Below, one piece after another: positions 19,301 to 26,648 of a stretch of 64,000 nucleotides of DNA. The position numbers and the translations under genes were made by a program. The notes below the pieces were generated by a model. It worked only from the letters and a program-made list of their open reading frames with translations, did not search any database and was not told where the DNA came from. Within the stretch, counting starts at the first letter, position 1. Each line of letters begins with the position of its first letter. This DNA comes from Vicinamibacterales bacterium (GTDB lineage Bacteria > Acidobacteriota > Vicinamibacteria > Vicinamibacterales > 2-12-FULL-66-21), in the NCBI GenBank assembly GCA_035699745.1, contig DASSPH010000047.1, positions 1-64,000 on the forward strand, written 5' to 3'.

Positions 19301-21493
19301 CCCGAAGACGTGCAGCAGGCTGAAGCCGCCGCTGTCGTAGCGGTACAACGTTCCAAGGCCTTGCACGAATCCGGGCAGATCGCCGCCGAACACCGTGGTC
19401 CCGTAGAAATTGCCGTCGCCCGCGGCGAGCGGAGGCGCGGCCGCCATCGATCCGTCGATGTCGCGATTGAACCGGTGCAGCACGGTCACGTCGCCGGCGG
19501 GCGTCATGCGGAAGAGCGTGCCGAACGTCGCCGTGCCCGGGAACGCGCCCGCCTCTGTCACGCCGAGGAAGTTGCCGTCCGGCAGGAGCGTCAGTCCGCC
19601 GGGATGGCCGCCCTCGGTGTCGTCGAACTGATGGATGAGGGTGAAGTTGCCGTCGCGGTCGATCTTGTAGGCGACGCCGTAGTTCGGGTTGACCCCTCCC
19701 TCGCGCGTCACGCCATAGAAGAACCCGTCGTGCCCGAGGACCAGGCTCGACGGCGTCGGTCCCCAGCCGTCGCTGGTGTTGAACTCGTGCAGCGTCGTCA
19801 CCGCGCCGGCCGGCGTCATCCTGAACACCGTGCCGGGCCCGCTCGGCCCATAGAACGAGGTTCCGTAGAAGTTGCCGTCGGGCCCTTCGACCAGGCCGGC
19901 GAGCGGCACCGCCGGACCGGATCCGGCCGTGAAGGTGTGCAGCGTCGTCAGCGTCCCCGCGAGTGAGATCCTGAACACCGTGCCGGCGCCGAGATCCGCG
20001 GGAGACAGCGCCGGGCCGCCATACCGCGTCGTGCCATACAGGTAGCCGTCGCTCCCCTGCACCAGCTCGCCGGACGGCTGATACCCGTCGGCGAAATTGA
20101 AGCTATGGAGCGTCGTCACCACGCCGTTGGCGACTCTGAAGATGGTGCCGCCGTTGTACTCGCCGCCCGCAACGGTGGTGCCGTATAGATGACCGTCGGA
20201 GGCCAGAATCATCCGATCGTTCGCCGTCGACGGGCCGAGCGACGGAAAATCGATCGCCTTGGATACGGCCGGGGCGCCGCCGCTCACATCCACGCGGTAC
20301 ACGGTGCCGACGCGGTGCGCGCCGCCGTTGAGCGTCGTGCCGAACAGGGAGCCGTCTGCGGCGCGGAACAGGCCGGCGTTGGTCGTCAGCCCCGTGCCGG
20401 GATCGCTGTTGTAGTCGTGGGCGACGGTGAGCGCGCCGGTTGCGGGATCGAGCGAGAACACGACACCCCGGCTGCTGAATGGAATCGGACCGCCGGATTC
20501 GGTGGTCCCGTAGAGCAATCCGTCGGGGCCCTTGACGAGGGGGCCGTTCGGATACGCGCCCTGCCGCGGGGCGCCGGCGTCGAGGACGAAGCTCGCGACG
20601 GTCGCGAACGTGCCGTCGGGGGTGATGCTGAAGACCGAGCCCATGTCCTGCGCGCCGCCGCCTCCGGTCACGCCGTAGAAGATGTCCGCGCCTCCGGCCG
20701 TATCGCGCATCAATCCGCGCGGCTGCGTGCTGCCGGCGGGTCCGGTGAAATCGTGCAGCGTCTCGAACCCGCTGCCGGTCTTGTCGATCCGGAACACGGT
20801 GCCGGCGTCGTTGGCGCCGCCAAACGCCGTCGTGCCGTAGAGGAACCCGTCGCTGCCCTCGACGAGCGTCGAGGCCGGCGTGCTGCCGTTCGCGCCGCTG
20901 AACGTCCACAGGGTTTCCATGTTGCCGCTGCGGTCGATCTTGAAGATGGCGCCGAGTCCCGGGGACGTCGAGGCGGCGGATCCGGTGCCGTAGAAGGCGC
21001 CGTCGCTGCCCTCGACGAGGCCGGCCTGCGGCTGCAGCGGCTGCGGATTGGCGAAGTCGAACGCGAACACGCGCAGCGTGGTCACCGCCGGTGCCGCCGG
21101 ATCCAGCGAGAAGACGGTGCCGTTGCCGAGGGGCAGCCCGCCAACCAGTCCGCCGTGCTGCGTCGTGCCGTAGAGCAGTCCGTCGGCGGGGGAGTATGTC
21201 AGGCCCATCGGCTTCTGTCCGTCGGCGCCGTTGAAGACGTGGAGGAGGTCGAAGGTGTAGCCGCCGCTGCCGTCCGGCGTGAGCATGTAGACGGCTCCCC
21301 TGTCGCCGGCGCCGCCTTGTTCGAGGATGCCGAACAGGCGTCCGTCCGGCGCTTCGGTCAGCGGCGCCAGGCCGGCTCTGACCGGGGCCGCGAACCGGTG
21401 CACGGTGGTTGGGGGGGCGGGCGGTTGCGCGGCGGGGCGCGCGGCCGCCAGGAGGGTCAGGAGGGCGGCGGACAGGACTCGGGCGACTTTCAT
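16373..21493 (-). CDS. Giant secreted protein: GloVer repeats, cadherin-like, PKD and Ig-like domains
   Basis: 1706 residues with a signal peptide (MKVARVLSAALLTLLAAARP). Residues about 40-770 are GloVer (Gloeo_Verruco, TIGR03803-type) repeats marked by LYGTTxxGG, predicted to form propeller blades. Residues about 775-1130 are four tandem cadherin-like units (YTPxxxYxGPDxFTFKVNDG). Residues about 1131-1410 hold PKD-type domains (FDGxGSSDPN). Residues 1410-1706 are bacterial Ig-like (Big_3-type) domains ending GGTAxFTTAALPVG. The role is probably a cell-surface adhesin or binding protein. No sorting motif was recognised at the C-terminus. The ATG at 21493 follows GGAG. Confidence 0.82.
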   Translation of the reverse strand: MKVARVLSAALLTLLAAARPAAQPPAPPTTVHRFAAPVRAGLAPLTEAPDGRLFGILEQGGAGDRGAVYMLTPDGSGGYTFDLLHVFNGADGQKPMGLTYSPADGLLYGTTQHGGLVGGLPLGNGTVFSLDPAAPAVTTLRVFAFDFANPQPLQPQAGLVEGSDGAFYGTGSAASTSPGLGAIFKIDRSGNMETLWTFSGANGSTPASTLVEGSDGFLYGTTAFGGANDAGTVFRIDKTGSGFETLHDFTGPAGSTQPRGLMRDTAGGADIFYGVTGGGGAQDMGSVFSITPDGTFATVASFVLDAGAPRQGAYPNGPLVKGPDGLLYGTTESGGPIPFSSRGVVFSLDPATGALTVAHDYNSDPGTGLTTNAGLFRAADGSLFGTTLNGGAHRVGTVYRVDVSGGAPAVSKAIDFPSLGPSTANDRMILASDGHLYGTTVAGGEYNGGTIFRVANGVVTTLHSFNFADGYQPSGELVQGSDGYLYGTTRYGGPALSPADLGAGTVFRISLAGTLTTLHTFTAGSGPAVPLAGLVEGPDGNFYGTSFYGPSGPGTVFRMTPAGAVTTLHEFNTSDGWGPTPSSLVLGHDGFFYGVTREGGVNPNYGVAYKIDRDGNFTLIHQFDDTEGGHPGGLTLLPDGNFLGVTEAGAFPGTATFGTLFRMTPAGDVTVLHRFNRDIDGSMAAAPPLAAGDGNFYGTTVFGGDLPGFVQGLGTLYRYDSGGFSLLHVFGSVADEGGTPSAGVQQGSDNLLYGSTLNLPGGTLYSLNAGIANRSPIARHQRVSIGPGDIANVTIDASDPDGNPLAFTIVGQPAHGTVSGSGPSFQYQPNSGFSGTDVFHVRATDGTASSAVAGVMITVGGTNTAPIAYDQTLATPEEIGFTVSLLTFDAENNPLSFTLLTQPAHGTLSGAAPDFIYTPAANYYGPDGFTFKVNDGSLDSNVATISITVDPVNDPPVALDQTVTSNGGSPVPIVLGALDADGDPLLYYIGDAPLNGGLTGAAPNLTYTPNAGFTGTDTFTFYANDGTAIGSVATVTINVTAPNGAPTAQDQSVIVRHDTPTPIALAASDPEGDALTYVNVTLPAHGVLSGSAPNYTYTPAADYSGPDSFTFKVNDGTSDSNVAAVTITVRPLDRAPISNPGGPYTTDLGAPVTFDGTGSSDPDEIYGDSIVQYTWSAGGVHLASGPTPTISASDIMTKLGSGSFSITLRVTDASGFSTNADTPLTVRRPTADFSVAPNPAACGVAMTFDATAAATARSTRTIVSYVYDFGDGTSASTGVLTQHTYAGYGNYAAQLTVTDDLGIAASRTQPVSIHPGHPPAANPGGPYAATIGGGVTFDGRGSSDPNTACGDSIATYQWLVNGTIVLAGPTPSLSAAQIAALGPGTFAVQLSVLDTLGGGDTASTSLTIQPLTIGTITTVTASAGTIGSLEPLSIIATVAPAAGTAVPAGEVEFLLNGTIVIGIAPLVNGVATLRANGGMTGGTYTVTARYAGTGTFTGSTSAPLPLTVRPLNESSFTLLLPWTNPQALGSAVVVSALVVPLPGGPPAAGTVEFFDGGVLIGSASLSGGLATLSFTPVVAGPHTLSARYLGSAALAPSTSPPVHITIFAGGTAPAATTTTLSSGPSPGTLGQPVTFTATVSPGAPSGGTVRFFVDGVAAGTAPVVGGTATFTTAALPVGVRVATASYGGAAGLAASNSSVVLLVITP

Positions 21494-21562
21494 GGCGTCT
21501 CCAATGGCCGGGGGTGCCGGTGCCCCCTTACGCGCCACTGGAGCGAAAACGAGCTCAAAAAC

Positions 21563-21701
21563 GGGGACAGTCCCCTTTTCCGCGCAAAAAGCCCCGCCAA
21601 AAACGGCGCTTCGCGGTTTTTGCCAGGAAATCCGCCCGCCGCCGCACGGAAACGGGGACAGTCCCCATTTCGCAGGCGCGCGGAAAAAGGGGACAGTCCC
21701 C
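21563..21701. repeat. Cluster of three GGGGACAGTCCCC palindromes
   Basis: Copies at 21563-21575, 21654-21666 and 21689-21701, all with an A-centred core flanked by A- and T-runs. The first two are 91 bp apart, the same spacing as the pair at 26530-26633. The flanking TTTTCCGC and GCCCCGCCAAAA match that element in inverse orientation. Between them lies an inverted repeat (CAAAAACGGCG / CGGTTTTTG) that could also terminate transcription. The arrangement resembles REP doublets (REPINs). Confidence 0.85.
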
Positions 21702-21703
21702 TT

Positions 21704-23431
21704 TTACCGGCCGATGGCGAACAGGGTGTGGAGGCCGCGGACGTACATCACGCCGCGGGAGAGCGCCGGCGTGGCCATGACCAGCTCGCCCATCGAGTTC
21801 ACCGCGATCTGCGCGAACGTCGATCCCGCCGTGATCACGATGATGTCGCCGTCCTCGTTGGAGAGATAGATCTTGTCATCGGCCGCCACCGGCGACGCGC
21901 TGAAGCCGTTGCCAATCGTCGACAGACGCTGGCGGTAGATCTCCGCGCCGGTCGCGAGATCGTAGGCGTCGAACTGCCCATTGTTGGCGAGAACGTAGAG
22001 GATCCCCTTGTAGGCCAGCGGCGTCGGCATGTACGAGCCGCGATTCACCTTGCTCCACGCCACCGCCTCGCTCTGGGTGATCCCGCTGCCGAGCGTGATA
22101 TTCCCCTTCGCCTCCGGACGGACGGCAAAGATCGGCCGCTCCGGCGCGCGGCCGCTGGCAATCACGAACAGCCCGCCGGCGAAGATCGGCGTCGGCGCCG
22201 TGATCTTCGAGCTGCCCCCGAGCCGCCAGAGCTCCCTGCCCGTGCGCGGATCGTAGCCGCGGATGAAGTTCGACGCATTCGTCACGAGCACCGGTCCGGC
22301 CGCCGTCTCGGCCACCGTGGGCGTGCCCCACGACGGAAGCTCCTCGCGCGCCGTCTTCCAGACCGTCTCGCCGGTCTCCGCCTTCACCGCGATCAGAAAC
22401 GAATCCGCCTGCGTGTCGACCTGCAGGATCACGAGTCCGTTCCAGATGACCGGCGAGCTCGCCGTGCCCCACTCGAACGTGGGGATGTCGTACGCGCCGA
22501 CGTCCATCCGTCCGAGATCGATCGTCCACAGCGGCGCGCCGTTGACATCGTACGCGTGCAGGCCGTGCGATCCGAACGAGGCGACGACGATACGGCCGTC
22601 GGTCGCGGGCGTCGCACTCGCGTACGTGGACTTGATGTGCCGCTTCTCGCGTGGCTCCCCCTCGTGTGCGACGCGCTCCCAGAGCACCTTCCCGGTGACC
22701 CGATCCAGCGCGTAAATCGTCCAGCGCTGTTGCGTGCGATCGTCCGACGCGTCGCCGTCGCCGTAGAGTCCCGGCTTGAACGTGGCATCGGCGCGGGTGC
22801 TCACCGCGCTGGTGACGAAGACGCGATCACCCCAGACGATCGGGCTCGAATGCGCGAGGCCGGGAATCGCGGCTCTCCAGCGGATGTTGAGGCCGGTCGC
22901 CGGGTTCCAGGTGTCAGGCAGGTTCATGCCGTCCGCGATGCCGGACGCCATCGGCCCGCGGAATGCCGGCCAGCTGCCGGCGGCGGGTGCCGGCGATGGC
23001 AGCGGACCGCTGCGCGGCGCCGCCGTCCTCACGATCGTGCGCTCGGGAACCGGGTCCTTCTCACCCGCGCGGCGCCAGCTGCTGCGGTCGAGGATCATCC
23101 GCCGCGGACCGCAGTCGTCGGCGACGAGATCGAGCGTCGTGCGGCCGTCCTGTGAGTGCACGCGATAGCGGCCGGGGTTCTCGCACCCGCCGGGCGCGCC
23201 GGGCGTCAGCAGCTCGATCGCGCCGTCCACCACCTTCCACGTGCCGCGGAACGAGGGCCATCCGGCCCCCTCGAGCGTGAACGTACCGTCAGGCTGGAAC
23301 CGCGCGGCGAAGCCCGCGAACTGCAGCGGATAGTCGGGCATCCGCGGAGGCGCCTGCGCGGCGCCGAGCATCCCCGCGACGGCCACGACGAAAAAAGGGG
23401 ACAGTCCCCTTTTTCCAGCAGGTTTGTGCAT
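21704..23431 (-). CDS. Secreted PQQ-like beta-propeller protein
   Basis: 575 residues. The signal peptide (about 1-24, ending GAAQA) includes residues KRGLSPFF, encoded by a GGGGACAGTCCCC palindrome. A small N-terminal beta domain (about 25-120) precedes an eight-bladed BamB/quinoprotein-like propeller with repeated DxxTGKxLW-type motifs ([31 protein letters not shown]). Catalytic quinoprotein residues were not evident, so it may be a binding scaffold. The ATG at 23431 (MHKPAGKRG) gives the best signal peptide; an upstream TTG at 23449 overlaps the preceding gene. Its TAA stop lies two bases from another palindrome copy. Confidence 0.8.
   Translation of the reverse strand: MHKPAGKRGLSPFFVVAVAGMLGAAQAPPRMPDYPLQFAGFAARFQPDGTFTLEGAGWPSFRGTWKVVDGAIELLTPGAPGGCENPGRYRVHSQDGRTTLDLVADDCGPRRMILDRSSWRRAGEKDPVPERTIVRTAAPRSGPLPSPAPAAGSWPAFRGPMASGIADGMNLPDTWNPATGLNIRWRAAIPGLAHSSPIVWGDRVFVTSAVSTRADATFKPGLYGDGDASDDRTQQRWTIYALDRVTGKVLWERVAHEGEPREKRHIKSTYASATPATDGRIVVASFGSHGLHAYDVNGAPLWTIDLGRMDVGAYDIPTFEWGTASSPVIWNGLVILQVDTQADSFLIAVKAETGETVWKTAREELPSWGTPTVAETAAGPVLVTNASNFIRGYDPRTGRELWRLGGSSKITAPTPIFAGGLFVIASGRAPERPIFAVRPEAKGNITLGSGITQSEAVAWSKVNRGSYMPTPLAYKGILYVLANNGQFDAYDLATGAEIYRQRLSTIGNGFSASPVAADDKIYLSNEDGDIIVITAGSTFAQIAVNSMGELVMATPALSRGVMYVRGLHTLFAIGR
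23397..23409. repeat. GGGGACAGTCCCC palindrome inside a signal-peptide coding region
   Basis: A solitary copy with flanking A6 and T5 runs lies entirely within codons about 8-11 of the PQQ-propeller gene. It is the only copy in the window fully inside a reading frame. Confidence 0.85.
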
Positions 23432-23445
23432 CAGATGCGATGGTA

Positions 23446-23952
23446 TCAAAGCCGTCCCGCGAACACCTGCAGTTCCTGCGCGTCGTTCGGCACCGTCATC
23501 GTCCTCTCGAACGCAAACCCCAGGCGCTGCAGCAGCCGGATCGACCGGCCATTCGCCGGGCTCACGATCGCGAGCAGGCGCGGCAGCCGAAGTGTCTGGC
23601 GCGCGAAGTCGCGGACGGCGGCAGCCGCTTCATAGGCGAATCCGCGCGACCGATAGTCCGGCAGAAACGCGAAGCCGATGTCCGGATCCGGCAAGACGTC
23701 GCGCTTGAGGATGCCGCAAATCCCGATCGGCGTCGACGTGTCGGACAATTCGACGAGCCATAGGCCGAAGCCGTGCTGCGCGTAGCTCGCCCGCGGCCCC
23801 CGCTCGATGTACGACACGGCGTCCGCGATGCTGCGCACCCCGCGATCGCCGATGTGCTCGATGAAGCCGGGATCGTTGAGGAGCGCGAGGATGAACGGCC
23901 CGTCCTCGGCGGTGAGCTCGCGCAGGCCCAGGCGCGCGGTACGCAGGATCAT
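23446..23952 (-). CDS. GNAT family N-acetyltransferase (RimJ/RimL-like)
   Basis: 168 residues of the Acetyltransf_3 type. It begins with the typical [16 protein letters not shown], has [11 protein letters not shown] on the core beta strands, the acetyl-CoA loop in [13 protein letters not shown], and [16 protein letters not shown] at the end. These enzymes acetylate amines on proteins or small molecules; the substrate is unknown. It is one of six consecutive leftward genes with gaps of about 15 bp or less or ATGA overlaps. Confidence 0.85.
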   Translation of the reverse strand: MILRTARLGLRELTAEDGPFILALLNDPGFIEHIGDRGVRSIADAVSYIERGPRASYAQHGFGLWLVELSDTSTPIGICGILKRDVLPDPDIGFAFLPDYRSRGFAYEAAAAVRDFARQTLRLPRLLAIVSPANGRSIRLLQRLGFAFERTMTVPNDAQELQVFAGRL

Positions 23953-23965
23953 CGCCCGCCGACGG

Positions 23966-24616
23966 TCATGGACGTCGATAGAGACCGGTGTAGACCGCTT
24001 TGCCGCGCACGCGTCCGGCCATCGCGGTCATGACCGCGGCGCGCGTCTGCGACGGCGCCGCGCCCACGGCAGGCACGTCGAGCATGCCGTCGAGCGCGAA
24101 CAGCTCGAACACGTAATGATGCGGCGGGCCGCTGGACGGGGCCGCGGGACCACGATAGACCGGACCCGTTGCGCTGATCTGACGCGAGCCGTCCGGCAAC
24201 ACGGCGCCCTGCGGAACCGCCTCCGCCAGCGACCGCGCGGCGCCGGGAATGTTCCAGACCAGCCAGTGCAGCGTGTCGTCCGTGCCGGCGCCGGTCGCCG
24301 CATCGAGATCGTGGACGACGAGCACGAAGCTCGCGGCGGTCTCGGGCACGTTGCTCCACGCCAGCGGGGGGGAGACCTCCCCTCCCGGCTGTGCGTACTT
24401 CGCAGGGATCGGGCCGCCGTCGGGCCATGCCGCAGAGGTCAACGTCATCACCTGCACGCTGCGTCCGCGCCCTGGGCCGCGCTGCGGCGCGGACGGCGCG
24501 CCGGGCGCGGGCGGCTGCGCCAGGGGCGCCGGCGGCGACTGCGCCGGCAGATCGATCGCGGCCGCCAGCGCCAGCACGGCGATCCCCAGTCCGATGCGAG
24601 AACGGGGGATCCTCAT
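23966..24616 (-). CDS. YbhB/YbcL (PEBP-like) family protein
   Basis: 216 residues with an N-terminal signal or anchor (RIGLGIAVLALAAAIDLPAQ) and a Pro-rich linker with GRGRS. The PEBP fold is shown by IPAKYAQPGGEVSPPLAW, VLVVHDLDA, HWLVWNIP, YRGPAAPSSGPPHHYVFELFALD, including the ligand-pocket Asp and His residues. The bacterial family binds phosphorylated or anionic ligands; no reaction is established. Its ATG at 24616 overlaps the DUF1028 stop (ATGA). Confidence 0.85.
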   Translation of the reverse strand: MRIPRSRIGLGIAVLALAAAIDLPAQSPPAPLAQPPAPGAPSAPQRGPGRGRSVQVMTLTSAAWPDGGPIPAKYAQPGGEVSPPLAWSNVPETAASFVLVVHDLDAATGAGTDDTLHWLVWNIPGAARSLAEAVPQGAVLPDGSRQISATGPVYRGPAAPSSGPPHHYVFELFALDGMLDVPAVGAAPSQTRAAVMTAMAGRVRGKAVYTGLYRRP

Positions 24617-25449
24617 TTGAACGACGCCGGCTGCGCCTTGCGCCACGCGTCGTAGCGCATCCGCAGCGTCTTGACCGGATTCAGGTTCTCACCCGCGCGG
24701 ATCTCATTCGCACCGCGCCCCGGCTGCGCGACGCGCAGGAACATCGCATAGCGGCCGTTGTTGTGCGAGTCGCCGTTGGTGTCCGCCTTTTCCGCCATCA
24801 GAATGTAGGCGACGTGCGCCGTCTTGCCGTCGCAGGGGATGGCGGATGCGGGCTGATCGGCGGACGGCGGTGGACAGGAACAGCGGCTGTCGCCGCCAGC
24901 GGCATCCGCCGCTTCGAGCGCCGCCATGACGCGATCGGTCACGGCGCCGCGCGCGGCGACGAACGCCTTCACGGCGTTCGGCACGGCGTCGCCCGGGCGC
25001 AGGATGTTTCCCTGGATCGAATAGAAGATCTCGGTGCCCGGCACCTGTCCCTGCATGTCCTGCGACACGTAGCCGTTCGTCAGGCCCGAATGTCCCGCGC
25101 TGCGTCCCTGCAGATCGACGATGCCGAACTGCCGGCTCTGAAAGGCCGGATCGCGGCTGAGCATCTCGACGATCGCCTTCGGATCGGTGCCCTTCTGCAG
25201 CTCGGCGAAGACCAGCATCTGATTCTGGTGCGTGCCGTCGACGGCCGCCTGGCAGGCCGCAACACCTTTCCCGGGCACGACGACGGCCTGCACGCCGGGC
25301 AGGAATTGATCGTCGCGATCGACGCACGTCGCAGAGGCGATCACGACGCGGCCGGTGCTCCGATCGACCGCGATCACCGACCACGTCGCGAGCGCCGGAA
25401 CCGGCGCCGCCAGCAGCGCCGCCATCATCAGCACGAGAGCTCTGGGCAT
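24613..25449 (-). CDS. DUF1028 family secreted protein
   Basis: 278 residues with a signal peptide ending near PVPALA. The mature protein starts ATWSVIAVDRSTGRVVIASATC, the conserved N-terminus of DUF1028, which is thought to be Ntn-hydrolase-like. Other family segments are GVAACQAAVDGTHQNQM and a C-terminal AEKADTNGDSHNNGRYAMFLRV. No activity is established. The ATG at 25449 is preferred; a GTG two codons upstream is possible. It sits between the GNAT and PEBP genes in the same operon. Confidence 0.85.
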   Translation of the reverse strand: MPRALVLMMAALLAAPVPALATWSVIAVDRSTGRVVIASATCVDRDDQFLPGVQAVVVPGKGVAACQAAVDGTHQNQMLVFAELQKGTDPKAIVEMLSRDPAFQSRQFGIVDLQGRSAGHSGLTNGYVSQDMQGQVPGTEIFYSIQGNILRPGDAVPNAVKAFVAARGAVTDRVMAALEAADAAGGDSRCSCPPPSADQPASAIPCDGKTAHVAYILMAEKADTNGDSHNNGRYAMFLRVAQPGRGANEIRAGENLNPVKTLRMRYDAWRKAQPASFK

Positions 25450-25455
25450 GGTCAC

Positions 25456-25467
25456 GGGTCAGACCCC
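25456..25467. repeat. GGGTCAGACCCC palindromic repeat at a gene junction
   Basis: A half copy of the same motif that forms the 26-bp palindrome at 34117-34142. On the minus strand it reads GGGGTCTGACCC and contains the TGA stop of the GNAT gene at 25459-26001. Confidence 0.7.
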
Positions 25468-26001
25468 TGGATAGCGCATGGCGTAGCACAGCACGTCGGC
25501 CTGCACGCCGGGCGCGAGGTTCGGGAATTCAGCGTACCCGCGCAGCGTTCCCTCGCAGAGGAAGCCGCACTTCTCCAGCACGCGCGCCGACGCTCGATGG
25601 GCCGGATGGCAGAGCGCGTAGACGCGTTCGACGCCCAGCCGCGCCGCACGCTCGCGCACGGCGGCGAGCGCCTCGGTCGCATAGCCGAAGCCCCATGCGT
25701 CGTACGCGAGCACGTAGCCGGTGGACGCCTGTGTCGGGGTCTCGAAGCCGAGGCCGGTGCCGCCGAGGAGTGTGCCGTCGGCGCGGGATTCGATGAGCAG
25801 GGGACCGGCGGGCCAGCGTTCCCACTCGGCGGCGCAGAAGCCGAGAAAGCCCTCGGTGTCGCTCACCGACCGGTGCGTGGGCCATCCCAGATAGCGCGTG
25901 ACGCGCGGATCGCTGGAATAGCGATCGAAGATCGCCTGCGCGTCGTCCGCCGTGGGCGGGCGGAGGCGCAGGCGGGGCGTTTCGAGGACGTGGGTCGTAA
26001 T
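25459..26001 (-). CDS. GNAT N-acetyltransferase with probable ATT start
   Basis: About 180 residues of the RimJ/RimL type. The conserved N-terminal region (LETPRLRLRPPTADDA) and the block RVTRYLGWPTH lie upstream of the first GTG (25866), so that GTG cannot be the real start. Between the in-frame TAG at 26011-26013 and the conserved region there is no ATG, GTG or TTG; the best candidate is ATT at 26001. A TAGAAT box stands six bases before it, the same layout as other genes here. The rest is a standard GNAT core (ALCHPAHRASARVLEKCGF). A sequencing error at the start is an alternative. Confidence 0.75.
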   Translation of the reverse strand: MTTHVLETPRLRLRPPTADDAQAIFDRYSSDPRVTRYLGWPTHRSVSDTEGFLGFCAAEWERWPAGPLLIESRADGTLLGGTGLGFETPTQASTGYVLAYDAWGFGYATEALAAVRERAARLGVERVYALCHPAHRASARVLEKCGFLCEGTLRGYAEFPNLAPGVQADVLCYAMRYPGV

Positions 26002-26007
26002 CCGGGG

Positions 26008-26013
26008 ATTCTA
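26008..26013 (-). promoter_or_regulatory. Candidate -10 box before the ATT-start GNAT gene
   Basis: TAGAAT on the minus strand ends 6 nt before ATT at 26001. Its first three bases are the TAG stop codon of the upstream gene. Confidence 0.45.
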
Positions 26014-26328
26014 CCCTGCGAGCGCGTCCTCGAGGCTCTCGTAGACGCGCAGTCCGCGCGCGCGCGCGGTCTCGAGCAGGGCGCCGGCGCCCGGCGTGGG
26101 CTCGACGCACAGGACCGCGTCGCAGCGGCCGAGCAGCCGGGTGCCGACCGGGTCGGCGAGATCGTCGAACGCGGCGTCCGCGCTCGCATTCTCGCTGCTG
26201 ACCAGCGGCCAGAACCACTGGCCGAGGACGGGAAGGTGTCCGGCGCGGAAGAGCGACAGCGCCGCCCACTCGATCAGCCGCGGGTCGTCGCCGACGACGA
26301 GGATCATCTGGGTCTCGGTTGCCTGCAT
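26011..26328 (-). CDS. Small Rossmann-like protein, DUF4406/nucleoside deoxyribosyltransferase-like
   Basis: 105 residues. It begins MILVVGDDPRLIEWAALSLFRAGHLPVLGQWFWPL after a short lead, then FDDLADPVGTRLLGRCDAVLCVEPT and ends ARARGLRVYESLEDAL. This order resembles the compact nucleoside 2-deoxyribosyltransferase-like/DUF4406 proteins. The usual active-site glutamate was not identified, so function is uncertain. ATG at 26328 is chosen over upstream starts because the conserved region begins there. Confidence 0.6.
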   Translation of the reverse strand: MQATETQMILVVGDDPRLIEWAALSLFRAGHLPVLGQWFWPLVSSENASADAAFDDLADPVGTRLLGRCDAVLCVEPTPGAGALLETARARGLRVYESLEDALAG

Positions 26329-26648
26329 AGCTACCTGCCAACGGGTGAACAGTTCGGTCCGTGACGCGGGCGATGTGTTCTGCACGCGGCGCTGGGCTGC
26401 AACCGACATTCCCGTCGCGTCGCGCGCGCGAGCGTCCTGTCGAATCAACGAGTTGTGGGGACGCGGGAACGGACGTCCCGCGGCGTCTGACAGGCTGCGT
26501 CACGCCCGGCGCCAAAAACTGTCACAAACGGGGACTGTCCCCATTTCCTGGCGGCGGGTGCGCAGTTTCCTCGAGAATCTGCGCGGTCCGAAATTTTGGC
26601 GGGGCTTTGCGTGCGGAAAAGGGGACTGTCCCCGTTTCCGCGGCGGCG
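26329..26648. other. Gene-free region carrying a palindrome pair
   Basis: About 320 bases between two leftward genes. The main content is the GGGGACTGTCCCC pair at 26530-26633. No gene was found; long open frames crossing it are antisense shadows. Confidence 0.6.
26530..26633. repeat. GGGGACTGTCCCC palindrome pair, 91 bp apart
   Basis: Copies at 26530-26542 and 26621-26633, both T-centred, so in the opposite orientation to the 21563-21701 cluster. The inner flanks (TTTTCCGC, GCCCCGCCAAAA when reverse-complemented) match that cluster, and the 91-bp spacing is identical. It is probably the same mobile or amplified element. Confidence 0.85.

Noticed and set aside
21583-21620. Classical intrinsic terminator in the repeat cluster
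   Set aside because: The inverted repeat with A and T runs is suggestive, but the loop and stem are imperfect and it is part of the repeated element, so I mention it only with the repeat.
20189-23155. 988-codon plus-strand frame across the GloVer and PQQ genes
   Set aside because: It crosses two well-supported minus-strand genes and a repeat cluster; no domain is recognisable.
25459-25866. GNAT gene starting at the GTG at 25866
   Set aside because: The conserved N-terminal beta strand and helix of the GNAT fold lie upstream in the same frame, so this start would remove about 45 needed residues.
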